Origin: ZC4RG30 sp039929265 | GTDB taxonomy: Bacteria; Pseudomonadota; Gammaproteobacteria; Steroidobacterales; Steroidobacteraceae | Assembly (NCBI GenBank): GCA_039929265.1 | Contig: JBDSRN010000102.1 | Location: forward strand, 1 to 20,459 | Direction of reading: 5' to 3' | DNA: 20,459 nucleotides | Part shown: one piece after another, positions 1 through 8,119 of the stretch | Layout of the letters: every line of letters begins with the position of its first letter | Numbering within the stretch: position 1 is the first letter of the stretch | Program-made: the position numbers and the translations under genes | Notes under the pieces: model-generated | Database searches by the model: none | Seen by the model: only the letters and a program-made list of their open reading frames with translations | Told to the model about the DNA's origin: nothing

Positions 1-1290
1 GTCGCGATTGATGTCGACGTAGCCCACGGCGTTGAGGCGATCACGAAAGGCTTCGACGCCGACCAGAATCAGCGTGCGGACCGCTGGAATATTGAGCGAT
101 GCCGCCAAAGCGCTGCGCGCGGAGACAATGCCTTTGAACTGCCGGTCGTAGTTCTGCGGAATGTACAGGCCGCCCGTCGTCTCGAGATTGAGCGGCGAGT
201 CATCGAGTAGCGACGCCGGCGTGAGATAACGCTTCTCGAACGCGAGTGCATACAGGAAGGGCTTGAGTGTCGAGCCGGCCTGACGCATCGCGCGCGCGCC
301 ATCCACCTGCCCGGAGGTGGAGGCGGGACCTGCCGAGCCGACATACGCGAGCAAATCACCGTTCTCGTTGTCGAGTACGACGACGGCGCCATCGCGCACG
401 TTGGAATCGCCGAGGCCGAGCAGCTGGCGGCGCAGCGCATCGCTGGCGCGTCGCTGCAGTGGCGCGGATACGGTCGTGCGCAGGCGTTCACCCGGATTGC
501 GCAACAGCATGCGTGCAAGCTGTGGCGCGAGTTCGACGCTCACGGGCATCACCGGCGCGGTGGACATCTTGCGCACCGCGCTATCCGCAGTGACACGCAA
601 CGCTGCGCACTCCTGCGCAGGCGCGCGGGCGCAGGCACGCGCGGCAAGCCGCGCGGCATCGGCGTTCGGCGAGGAGATCATGACGGCGAGCAGCAGCGAC
701 TCATGCCGCGACAATCCCGCGGGCGCCTTGCGCATCAGCACACGCGATGCCGCGCCGATGCCCTGCAACTCGCCGCGGAAACTCACCTGGTTGAGATACG
801 CCTCCAGGATCTCGCGCTTGCTCCAGTGGCGCTCAAGCGCCCAGGCGGCGCGCATCTGGCGCCATTTCGCCCGCACGTCGCGCCGCCCTTCCTGGCCCGC
901 ACCGGGCACGAGCCGTGCGGCGAGCTGCATGGAGATCGTGCTCGCGCCACGGCGCACCCCACCGATGACGGACTGCACGGCGCCAGCACCGAGCGCCCGC
1001 AGATCGACACCCCCGTGCTGGTAGAAGCGCCGGTCCTCGGCCTGCAGCACGGCCTCGAGCAGCGCCGGGGAGACGTGCTCGAAGCTCACCCACTCGTCGC
1101 GCTGCAGGGAAAAATCACTGCGCTGTGCCTGCAACGGCTCGCCGCTGCGGTCGAGCAGCCAGGACTGCGAGGAAGTCCACGCCTCGCGCGTGGAGCTGAA
1201 GCTCGGCCCCTGCGGACCGATGCCGTAGTACACCGCGAGCGCGGCGCACAGCAGCAGCAGCGCGAGCGCTGCGAGCACTCGTGCCTTCAA
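1..1290 (-). CDS. pbpC: Penicillin-binding protein 1C (partial, C-terminus beyond left edge)
   Basis: Bifunctional peptidoglycan glycosyltransferase/transpeptidase anchored in the inner membrane; 430 residues are visible. My reverse-strand translation is open to the window edge. A membrane anchor (about residues 3-22) is followed by glycosyltransferase motifs: EDRRFYQHGG with the likely catalytic Glu85, GASTISMQL, and EILEAYLNQVSFRGELQGIG. A transpeptidase domain then begins, with the SxxK motif in RQAGSTLKPF (Ser340, Lys343). The SxN and KTG motifs and the usual C-terminal PBP1C domain (E. coli protein about 770 residues) lie outside the window. The start is TTG at 1290: it forms TTGA with the stop of the macroglobulin gene, with a GAGG-type site about a dozen bases upstream, and it gives a normal short cytoplasmic N-terminus. 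A PbpC gene directly behind a macroglobulin gene is a conserved pairing, understood as wall repair after protease attack. The family call is secure; the exact start is less so. Confidence 0.93.
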   Translation of the reverse strand, partial: MKARVLAALALLLLCAALAVYYGIGPQGPSFSSTREAWTSSQSWLLDRSGEPLQAQRSDFSLQRDEWVSFEHVSPALLEAVLQAEDRRFYQHGGVDLRALGAGAVQSVIGGVRRGASTISMQLAARLVPGAGQEGRRDVRAKWRQMRAAWALERHWSKREILEAYLNQVSFRGELQGIGAASRVLMRKAPAGLSRHESLLLAVMISSPNADAARLAARACARAPAQECAALRVTADSAVRKMSTAPVMPVSVELAPQLARMLLRNPGERLRTTVSAPLQRRASDALRRQLLGLGDSNVRDGAVVVLDNENGDLLAYVGSAGPASTSGQVDGARAMRQAGSTLKPFLYALAFEKRYLTPASLLDDSPLNLETTGGLYIPQNYDRQFKGIVSARSALAASLNIPAVRTLILVGVEAFRDRLNAVGYVDINRD

Positions 1291-4200
1291 GGCGCCGCCC
1301 TCACCTCCAGCGCGGCGTTGGGCAGTTCACCGAGCATCTCTGGCGCGTACATTGCTTCGACGTGAGTGGCGGGCAGAAGGAAGGTGCCGGCGCTGTTGAA
1401 GCGCACGGTGTACTCCACCGTCCAAGATCCCTTCGGCACGAAGCTGTAGTACGCGCGGAAAGCGTCGAAGCGTCGCTCCTCGTAAGCGGGGAACACGTGG
1501 CCCTCGCGCTGTTCACCCGCGGCGAGGATGCTGGAATCGCGCCCGAGCCCGCCGCCGAGAATCGATGCGCCGGCAGGCACCGGATCGTCGACCACCACCC
1601 ACGACATGTCGGTCTGTGCGTCGACAGAGATCGACACGCGCGCAACATCACCCGCGGTCCACACACCGGGCGTACGCTGCTCGATCGCGCTCAGGGTGCG
1701 CTTGATCGAGTAGCCGGTGAACAGCGGTGCGCGCAGCGGCACAGCAGCGCGGCTCTGCACGATCACCCACGGCTTGCCGGTGCCTTCGTGGTGCAGCGCC
1801 AGCGTCGCTGCCTGCGCTGGCCAAGCCAGCGTCATGATCGGAGGATTGGTTGCCGGGCGCCACGGAAAAGAACCGGCAGGTGCGCCGAGCCGCACGCTCG
1901 TGTTGCCCGTGACAGGCACGGACTCGAACGCTGCGCTGAACTTCTCCATCGCAAGCGTGCCCCAGGCGTTGGCGGTAGTGGTATCCCAGTGGCCGCGCCG
2001 CTGACGCAACAGCGTGGCGCGCACGAAGCGCGGCATGTCCTCGCGGAAGTCCTTGTCGTCGAGCAGTGCGAGCACGGCGCGCGTCGCATTCACGTCACCG
2101 GAAATCATCAACCACCACAGCGCGTCGCTGCGTTCGGTGGAGAAGCTCAGCACCGTGCCCTGGAAATTCATGCGCGCGCGCAGCACCTGCTGTGCCTGAG
2201 CCGTGAGCCGGACCGCGTCCTTCACCTGCGGCACACGTTTGAGGACGTTGAGCCAGTCGATCACGGCAGAGGTCGGCCAGAGATTGGGTTGCAGGGTGAT
2301 GCTCGTGAGCATCGCCGGCTGCGCCGCCTCGTAACGGGAAAGCGCTTCGATGGCGGCGAGCTTGCGGATCGCGAGGTCCGCCGTCGGCAGCGCGGAGTCC
2401 CGGATCACCCGGCCCGCCACGAAACCCTGCAGTCCCTTCAGCATGCGCGCGCGCACGCCAGCGGGAATTTCCCAGCCGGCTTCGTGCGCGATTGCCAGTA
2501 CGTACGCGGTAAGCGTATCACTGCCCTGCAGATATTCGCCGGGAAAATAGCGCACCAACCCATCACGGTCCAGATAGGCGGGCAACCGCGCCATGTGTCC
2601 GCTCCACATCGCTCGGTCGCGCAGCGCGATCGCCTGTGACAGACGCTGCTCTGTGCAGATGTAGTCATAGGCGGCCATGTACTCGCGTACCGACAGCAGC
2701 CCATCGCCGAGCTTCGCACGCAGCGCGATCTGGATGCCGCCGCGTCCGGCAAGGACGTCGGCGGGGCGCGCAACCGGCAGCGTGAAACCGGGAGTAAGCT
2801 GCGCAAGCGTCGCCTGCAGCGTGCGCACGGGGAATGCCGCAATCACCTGCTGCCGGAGATTCAGTGCGTCGCCGTCCTGCCTGCCGCGCTCCTTCGCGGC
2901 GATTTCCCACTGCAGCGAGTTCGCATCCTGCGGCGCCTGCGCATCCCAGCTCAGCTCGCGGCTCGCGCCGGCGGCGAGTTCTACGCTCTGCGTCGGCAGT
3001 GAAACCGCAGCGTCCGCATGCGCGGGATCGGCGTACTTCGCGCTCACGTCTACCGTCATGGCGCGCGTCGAGGCATTGCGCAGCGTAAACACCGCCGCGT
3101 AGCGGTCGCCTTCACGCACCAGCGGCGCGAGACCCGAATGCAGCATGAGATCCTGCGTCGTGCGCAGCGTGGTCTGTCCGGTACCGAAGGTGCCGGCACC
3201 CGCGCTGGCGATTGCCACGACGCGGAACGCGGTGAGCGAATCGTTCAGCGGCACCTCGACGCGCGTGCGGCCGTTTGCATCGAGCACCGCGCGCGGCTGC
3301 CACAGCAGCAACGTGTCGAACAACTCGCGCGCCGGTGCACGTCCACCGCCGCCGCCCGCGGGCACGGCCTTGCGACCAAAGTGACGCTTGCCGACCACCT
3401 GCATCTGCGCGGTGGAGGTCCACACCTCGATGCCGCGCTCGTTCATCATCTCCTCGAGCAAAGACCACGATGAATTCGGTGACAACTCCAGCAACGCCTC
3501 GTCGACGACCGCAAGCGCCACCTCCGCTCCTGCCGGCAATGCGCTGCCGTCCGCGCGATTCACGGTGACCTCCACGATCGCCTTGTCACGCACTTTGTAG
3601 GTCTGCTGCGCACTGCTCGCCTGCACGTCGAGGCGGTTCGCAGCCCAGCCGACTCGGATGCGCGCCGTGCCAAGCCGATACGCAGGCTTCGCGAGATCCA
3701 CGAGCGCGGTGGGCGTGACAAGGTTCCTCGGCAACTCGCTCTGACCCGTCACGCTCGCGAACCAGGACGACTTGTCCGGCACGCGTCCGCGCACTGCCAG
3801 CACGGAGACGAAAACATTCGGCGAATACTCGCCACGAATCGGCACCTGCACGACCGGATCGCGACCGGAGAGCTGCGTGACGAAGCTCTCGATAACGCCC
3901 TCTCGCTCCACGGTCACGAGCGCCACCGCCTTGCGGAACGGCATGCGAACCTGGAAGCGCGCCATTTGTCCGGGCTGGTATTCCTTCTGCTCGGGCAGCA
4001 GGTCCATGCGATCGGCATCGCCAGGGTTGAACCACCACTCCTCATCGCCAACGAGCCACGCCGTCGAGGTTGCCAGGGCGGCATTGCCAGCGGAGTCGGT
4101 GGCGCGCGCGCGCATCAGCACCTCGCCAGTCACGCCGGGCGCCAGCTCGCAGGCAAGCAGTCCGTGCACGTCGGTCCTGCCGGTGCACACCGCAGGCAAT

Positions 4201-7130
4201 TTTTTTACCTCAACCTTGTATTCGTAGCTGTAAAAGCCACCAACCATGCGCTTGCGATACGAGAAGCTCTGGCGCTGGAACAACTCGACGGTAAGGGCCT
4301 GCCCGCGCACCGGCTTGCCACTCAGATCGAGCGCGACTCCCTGCACGCGCAGCTTGTCCTTGCTGCCGGCCCAGCCCTCGGCGCGCACGCCAGCCACGAG
4401 ATTCGCCGACCACAACGCAACGCGCGCCGCACTGGTGAGCCGCTCGCCGTTTGCATCCTGGTACTCGAGTTCCGCCAGCAGCGAACTCGCGCGCGTGACG
4501 GGTGCAAGATCCTTCACCAGCGCGCGCGCCGCGCCGTTCGCGTCGAGTTGCAGGGCCTGCTCCTGCGCGGCCTTGCCGCCGCCCTCGCTGAGGCCAGCGC
4601 GCGAATAGGCGCCGAAGCGCGATGCGTAGTACGCGAACACATCATCGCCTTCGTTCGGATCGCTGACGCCTTCCCTGATCTCTTCGCCGACGAAACTGAA
4701 GTCGGCGTAGTCAGGAAAACTCAGCACGCGCGGTTCCATGAGCGTGCGAAGTTTGATGGCCGCATTGCCGGCGCCGCCGCCGGAGAGATAACCGACGAAC
4801 AGGTCGAGGCTCACGCTGCCAGGGCGCACCTGCGGCTGCCCAGGGCCCTGCACCGTCGCCTTCATCGTCGGCAGCCGGAACTGCTCGACGCGGAAGCGGC
4901 TGGTGTGGAAGCGTCGACGCTCATCGGAGCTCCAGCCGAGCGAGATCTGATACTCGCCGAGCTTCGCGTCTTTCGGAATCTCCCAGCGCGACTCGGCAAT
5001 GCCCTGCGCATCAAAGCTCACCGGCAAGACGAACCGCTGGTCGCTGCCGGAGTGTGTGACCCACATCTGCACCGGACGCTGCTGCGCATCGGGAATGCGG
5101 AATCCGGTGCCGACGCGCTGGCGCAGGAAGTGCTTCATCGACACCGTCTCCCCCGCGCGGAACAGGCTGCGGTCGAGCACACTGTGCGCGACGTAGGCGG
5201 AGTCCTCGTTGCCCGTGGGCAGATCGAAGTCGTAAGGAGCGATGCCATTCGCCCAGGCGGACAGCGTGAAGCTGAAATCATCACCGGTGCGCGCGCTCAC
5301 CATCAACGGCTGCGCACCGTACTCGCAGGAACTGGAGCCGTGTGGCGCGCCGAGGCTGGTAGTGATGCGCGCGATGCCATCCTTGTCGGTCTCGCCGCTC
5401 CATGCGCTCGCGCCGTTGCAGAATCCGCTGATGTTCACCTGCGCAGCCGGAACGGTCGCGCCGGTGTCCAGCCGCGTTACCCAGACGCGCGAACTCTCAC
5501 GTCCCCACTTGAAGTGCACGGCGAGGTTAGTGACCAGCGCCGTGGTCGCGACAAAACGTCTCTGACGTGGTCCGAGCAGCGCAGCTCCGAGCCGCAGACT
5601 GCTCGTTTCCACAACGTAAAATCCTCGTTTCTTCAACGGGATGCCGACCACTTCCAAGGCTTTGTCGCCTTGCGGTTTCGGCACCGCAAACAAGGCGACC
5701 GGTTCCGATGCTGCGAAGATCGAGTCGGCGCCGGTGCGCTCGCGCCATTGCGGCTGCGCGTCGGGCTGCGCACTCGCGTTGACGTACTCGCCGCGCGGCT
5801 CCACTGCCTTGTCCACGCGCTGCAGCCAGCGCGCGATCTGTCCGTCGTCCTCGACACGCAACGTGCGACCCGGCAGATCACCGGCGGGTTCCTCGATGTC
5901 GAGGCGCCGTGCGACCACCGGGGTTTCGACGTTGCGCAGGGTCACCGGCAACACGCCACCCGTCACACTCTCGAGGATGCCGAAGTTGCCGCTGAACTTG
6001 ATGAGCGGCGGGTACTCGTCGAAGCGCACCGTCAGCGGAAAGCGCGCGGCGTTCTCGGGCGCCCGACCGGCGTCGTCGAGGAGACGGGGATCGATGCTCA
6101 GCGTGAGCGCCGCCGCCTCCGGAAACGGACCGGGGAACACAATCTCCTCCACGCTCTGCGTGTTCGCAGACTCGGGAGGTTGGGGCGCGAAGTGGTTGCC
6201 GACGTCATCGCGCAGCATCACCCGCGCCCGGTCGCGCGGTACAGGGGCCGAGAACACCACGCGCACCGGGCGCATGGGCAGGCAAGGCGCGTTCGCATTC
6301 ACGCGCTCGCATTCCATGCGCAGACTGAAGGCGGGTCGCGTGCGGAACGCGAGTGTCTGGTTCTGGGTGGTGGCGATACCGCTGCTGCTCACGATGCCGC
6401 GGCCCCAGATGAGCTGCACGGGCGTGGCGGGGGGCAGGCTGCGCTGACACCGCAACACGACCAGATCGCGTTCGGCATCCTGCAGCGCTCGCGTGTTCAC
6501 TCGCTCGATGCTGTCCTCGCCGGACTTCCAAAGGATGCGGAAGTACGCATAGCCGAGCCCGCGACGCTGCGCGAGGATCGAATCGCGTTCGCCGCCGGTG
6601 ATGACGTGCACGGGAATGCGCTCGGCGATGTTTTCCACCGAGCACGCGGCGTGCTCGGTGATGCTCTGCATCTGCGCCGCGGTATCAAGTGCGAGGATGA
6701 AGGCCTGGTCCGCATCGATCTGTTCCGCGCCTTCCTGCGGATAGGTACTGCGGATCGCGGGGCCGCCAGTGTCGAAGCGATACGCGCGCGTGCCGGTGAC
6801 TGCGCCGCCGTCGAGCGCGCGCAGCTCGGGCCGCACTCGGAACACGCAGCTCAGACCGGCGGGCAGGTCCGCCTCGAAGTCGTAAACCCAGCTGCGATCA
6901 TCGGCCCAGCGGGCGCGACCGGGCGCGGGACACTCCACGTCGAACGCAGCAGGGAGGCGCGAATCGCCGAACGCGACCATGGGAGCCGAGAAGCGCGCCG
7001 TCACCTGGCGCACTGCCTTGACGGTGCCGCGTGGCAAGAACGACTGCACCGTCGCCGCATGCGCCCCAGGAATCATCCAGGACGCCAGCAGCAGGAGCAC
7101 AGTGGCGCGCAGTAAGGATCGGGCTGTCAC
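1287..7130 (-). CDS. Large bacterial alpha-2-macroglobulin with thioester motif (YfhM-like)
   Basis: A 1,947-residue protease-trapping protein of the periplasm. The N-terminus has a signal peptide (hydrophobic 11-20, cleavage expected after AHA at 23-25). There is no lipobox cysteine, unlike E. coli YfhM, so it may be soluble rather than a lipoprotein. Recognisable landmarks in order: DRSLFRAGETV (Asp653), the A2M_N-type motif; a glycine-rich stretch near 1257 in a probable flexible or bait segment; NDSLTAFRV (Asn1296), typical of the A2M domain; and the thioester site CTEQ at 1492-1495, which in the family forms a Cys-Gln bond that covalently captures proteases. It is longer than YfhM (about 1,650 residues), mainly through the N-terminal MG-domain part. 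The start is GTG at 7130: an in-frame TAA lies three codons upstream, and the next in-frame start would remove the positive N-region. No Shine-Dalgarno is visible. It lies 49 bases after an ExbB-like gene and overlaps pbpC by TTGA. Confidence 0.95.
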   Translation of the reverse strand: MTARSLLRATVLLLLASWMIPGAHAATVQSFLPRGTVKAVRQVTARFSAPMVAFGDSRLPAAFDVECPAPGRARWADDRSWVYDFEADLPAGLSCVFRVRPELRALDGGAVTGTRAYRFDTGGPAIRSTYPQEGAEQIDADQAFILALDTAAQMQSITEHAACSVENIAERIPVHVITGGERDSILAQRRGLGYAYFRILWKSGEDSIERVNTRALQDAERDLVVLRCQRSLPPATPVQLIWGRGIVSSSGIATTQNQTLAFRTRPAFSLRMECERVNANAPCLPMRPVRVVFSAPVPRDRARVMLRDDVGNHFAPQPPESANTQSVEEIVFPGPFPEAAALTLSIDPRLLDDAGRAPENAARFPLTVRFDEYPPLIKFSGNFGILESVTGGVLPVTLRNVETPVVARRLDIEEPAGDLPGRTLRVEDDGQIARWLQRVDKAVEPRGEYVNASAQPDAQPQWRERTGADSIFAASEPVALFAVPKPQGDKALEVVGIPLKKRGFYVVETSSLRLGAALLGPRQRRFVATTALVTNLAVHFKWGRESSRVWVTRLDTGATVPAAQVNISGFCNGASAWSGETDKDGIARITTSLGAPHGSSSCEYGAQPLMVSARTGDDFSFTLSAWANGIAPYDFDLPTGNEDSAYVAHSVLDRSLFRAGETVSMKHFLRQRVGTGFRIPDAQQRPVQMWVTHSGSDQRFVLPVSFDAQGIAESRWEIPKDAKLGEYQISLGWSSDERRRFHTSRFRVEQFRLPTMKATVQGPGQPQVRPGSVSLDLFVGYLSGGGAGNAAIKLRTLMEPRVLSFPDYADFSFVGEEIREGVSDPNEGDDVFAYYASRFGAYSRAGLSEGGGKAAQEQALQLDANGAARALVKDLAPVTRASSLLAELEYQDANGERLTSAARVALWSANLVAGVRAEGWAGSKDKLRVQGVALDLSGKPVRGQALTVELFQRQSFSYRKRMVGGFYSYEYKVEVKKLPAVCTGRTDVHGLLACELAPGVTGEVLMRARATDSAGNAALATSTAWLVGDEEWWFNPGDADRMDLLPEQKEYQPGQMARFQVRMPFRKAVALVTVEREGVIESFVTQLSGRDPVVQVPIRGEYSPNVFVSVLAVRGRVPDKSSWFASVTGQSELPRNLVTPTALVDLAKPAYRLGTARIRVGWAANRLDVQASSAQQTYKVRDKAIVEVTVNRADGSALPAGAEVALAVVDEALLELSPNSSWSLLEEMMNERGIEVWTSTAQMQVVGKRHFGRKAVPAGGGGGRAPARELFDTLLLWQPRAVLDANGRTRVEVPLNDSLTAFRVVAIASAGAGTFGTGQTTLRTTQDLMLHSGLAPLVREGDRYAAVFTLRNASTRAMTVDVSAKYADPAHADAAVSLPTQSVELAAGASRELSWDAQAPQDANSLQWEIAAKERGRQDGDALNLRQQVIAAFPVRTLQATLAQLTPGFTLPVARPADVLAGRGGIQIALRAKLGDGLLSVREYMAAYDYICTEQRLSQAIALRDRAMWSGHMARLPAYLDRDGLVRYFPGEYLQGSDTLTAYVLAIAHEAGWEIPAGVRARMLKGLQGFVAGRVIRDSALPTADLAIRKLAAIEALSRYEAAQPAMLTSITLQPNLWPTSAVIDWLNVLKRVPQVKDAVRLTAQAQQVLRARMNFQGTVLSFSTERSDALWWLMISGDVNATRAVLALLDDKDFREDMPRFVRATLLRQRRGHWDTTTANAWGTLAMEKFSAAFESVPVTGNTSVRLGAPAGSFPWRPATNPPIMTLAWPAQAATLALHHEGTGKPWVIVQSRAAVPLRAPLFTGYSIKRTLSAIEQRTPGVWTAGDVARVSISVDAQTDMSWVVVDDPVPAGASILGGGLGRDSSILAAGEQREGHVFPAYEERRFDAFRAYYSFVPKGSWTVEYTVRFNSAGTFLLPATHVEAMYAPEMLGELPNAALEVRAAP
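4200..4206 (-). repeat. A7 homopolymer inside the macroglobulin gene
   Basis: Seven consecutive A on the coding strand (T on the plus strand), read as GTA AAA AAA for Val-Lys-Lys near residue 975. It sits in the most AT-rich patch of an otherwise GC-rich gene and has the phase of an A AAA AAA slippery heptamer. A minus-one slip here would reach a stop at 4042-4044, about 55 codons on. Whether slippage happens is unknown. Confidence 0.4.
6636..6660. repeat. Perfect 11-base inverted repeat with 3-base loop
   Basis: The arms CACCGAGCACG and CGTGCTCGGTG are exact reverse complements separated by CGG. The repeat lies inside the macroglobulin coding region, about 470 bases after its start, and encodes the EHAACSV segment. 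There is no T-run after it on the coding strand (GAAAAC follows), so it is not a standard intrinsic terminator. It could slow transcription or translation, act as a protein-binding palindrome, or be chance. Confidence 0.5.
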
Positions 7131-7138
7131 GTGCCGGG

Positions 7139-7144
7139 ATTATA
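7139..7144 (-). promoter_or_regulatory. Perfect TATAAT -10 element in front of the macroglobulin gene
   Basis: TATAAT on the minus strand ends eight bases before the GTG start. Initiation at the usual distance would begin the transcript within a base or two of the start codon, giving a leaderless or near-leaderless mRNA. No good -35 is present at 16-18 bases (AATATT at best). The absence of any Shine-Dalgarno supports a leaderless start, but this is inference. Confidence 0.45.
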
Positions 7145-7179
7145 GCCCGCTGCCGCCCTGGAATATTTACGCGCAGGTT

Positions 7180-7977
7180 TCAGCGCGACTGCAGATTGCT
7201 CAGCACCGCGTCATCGACATAGGCCTCGGTGTCGAGCACCAGGCGTTCCTGCGCGAGCTGCAGCTCATGCACGACGTACATCAACACGATGCTGAGGATC
7301 AGCGCGACGAAGGTGGAGTTGAACGACACGCCAAGGCCCGCCGTCACCGCACTCGTATCGCCTCGCAGCGCGAGCTGCGCACCCTGCAGCGCATGACCGA
7401 TGCCGCGCACCGTACCGACGAAGCCGATGGCCGGAATCGCCCAGACGCAGAAACGGATCGGCGCGAGCTCCGAGTCGAGGCGCGCCGCCTCCGACTCGCA
7501 GAAGTCATGCACCGTGGTGGCCGCGTGCTGCACATTGGTCGTCTCGCCAAAACGCTTCAGAGCGCGGCGGATGGTGCGTGCGGGAATGAGCTCACGCGAT
7601 TCGGGCGGAAGATTTTCGAGACTGCGCGAATGCTCGCGCACGTCGCCCGGCAGGATGCGGAAACCCGTGGCGACGCGCAGCGGTTGCGAGTCGAGCTGAC
7701 GACGCTCGCGACCGATGTTGCGCACCTTCATTCCCGCGAGCGCCAGCGCCCACAGCGCCAGGATGATCGCGACCTCCTGCTCCGGATCCTTGATGATCAC
7801 CCAGAACGAACGCTCGGGCTGACGACCCGGATCTTTTGCGAACGCTGCCTTCTGTTCTTCGAGCCAGCTGTCGGCGGACGGCCGCACCACCAGCGTGAAC
7901 ACCAAGTGCACGACCAGCGTGAACGCCAGCAGCAGGCCGAGCGTGACCAGTCGATCGTTGCGGTAACGTTTTTCCAT
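7180..7977 (-). CDS. MotA/TolQ/ExbB-family proton channel protein
   Basis: A 265-residue inner-membrane protein. Four hydrophobic segments are visible at about 11-31, 68-84, 174-196 and 210-236, with a cytoplasmic loop of about 90 residues between the second and third. The family signature is IPAIGFVGTVRGIG (181-194), followed by GDTSAVTAGLGVSFNSTFVAL, matching the second and third helices of TolQ/ExbB, with polar Thr189 and Thr222 in the presumed proton path. The extra N-terminal helix makes it MotA-like in topology. Such proteins convert proton flow into force with an ExbD/TolR/MotB partner, but no partner is encoded next to it here. I chose ATG at 7977 because it places a short basic N-terminus before the first helix. 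In-frame ATGs at 8094 and 8121 would add 39-48 residues, and no clear ribosome site decides between them. It is upstream of the macroglobulin and pbpC genes in the same direction, suggesting an envelope-related role. Confidence 0.82.
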   Translation of the reverse strand: MEKRYRNDRLVTLGLLLAFTLVVHLVFTLVVRPSADSWLEEQKAAFAKDPGRQPERSFWVIIKDPEQEVAIILALWALALAGMKVRNIGRERRQLDSQPLRVATGFRILPGDVREHSRSLENLPPESRELIPARTIRRALKRFGETTNVQHAATTVHDFCESEAARLDSELAPIRFCVWAIPAIGFVGTVRGIGHALQGAQLALRGDTSAVTAGLGVSFNSTFVALILSIVLMYVVHELQLAQERLVLDTEAYVDDAVLSNLQSR

Positions 7978-8119
7978 GTGCGCTGGATGATCCGGTGTGC
8001 AGGCGCGGCTGTCGAGCGCCGCACGAGTTGGAGCCACAGGTGCATCGAAAGGTTCACCGGCCAGGCGCTGGCGGGGGGCGGTCGCCTGCGGCATAGTGCC
8101 GTCACGCTCCGGGAGGGAC
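7978..8119. other. Divergent intergenic region, ExbB-like gene / gabD
   Basis: This 142-base gap separates two divergent genes and must hold promoters for both if the chosen starts are right. I found no convincing -35/-10 pair; CATAGT at 8092-8097 is the best -10-like hexamer toward gabD, with no good partner. A 6-base inverted repeat (CAGGCG at 8062-8067, CGCCTG at 8083-8088) is present. Part could be coding if the ExbB-like protein starts further upstream. Confidence 0.4.
8111..8117 (+). promoter_or_regulatory. Ribosome binding site fixing the gabD start
   Basis: GGGAGGG ends two bases before ATG at 8120. It supports this start over an upstream in-frame one at 7997, which would add about 41 residues unlike the family and run into the divergent promoter region. 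Confidence 0.7.

Noticed and set aside
1281..2639. 452-codon plus-strand frame opposite the macroglobulin 3' part
   Set aside because: Shadow frame; no ribosome site or family features.
3966..7115. 1,049-codon open frame on the plus strand opposite the macroglobulin gene
   Set aside because: It is fully antisense to a gene with clear family motifs, its protein is rich in His/Arg/Ala with no recognisable domain, and long antisense frames are expected in GC-rich DNA.
8069..8097. Possible sigma-70 or sigma-54 promoter before gabD
   Set aside because: CATAGT has no acceptable -35, and the GG/GC elements at -24/-12 spacing do not match.
7997..8119. N-terminal extension of gabD from an upstream in-frame start
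   Set aside because: The added residues do not resemble GabD, and a strong ribosome site sits directly before ATG 8120.
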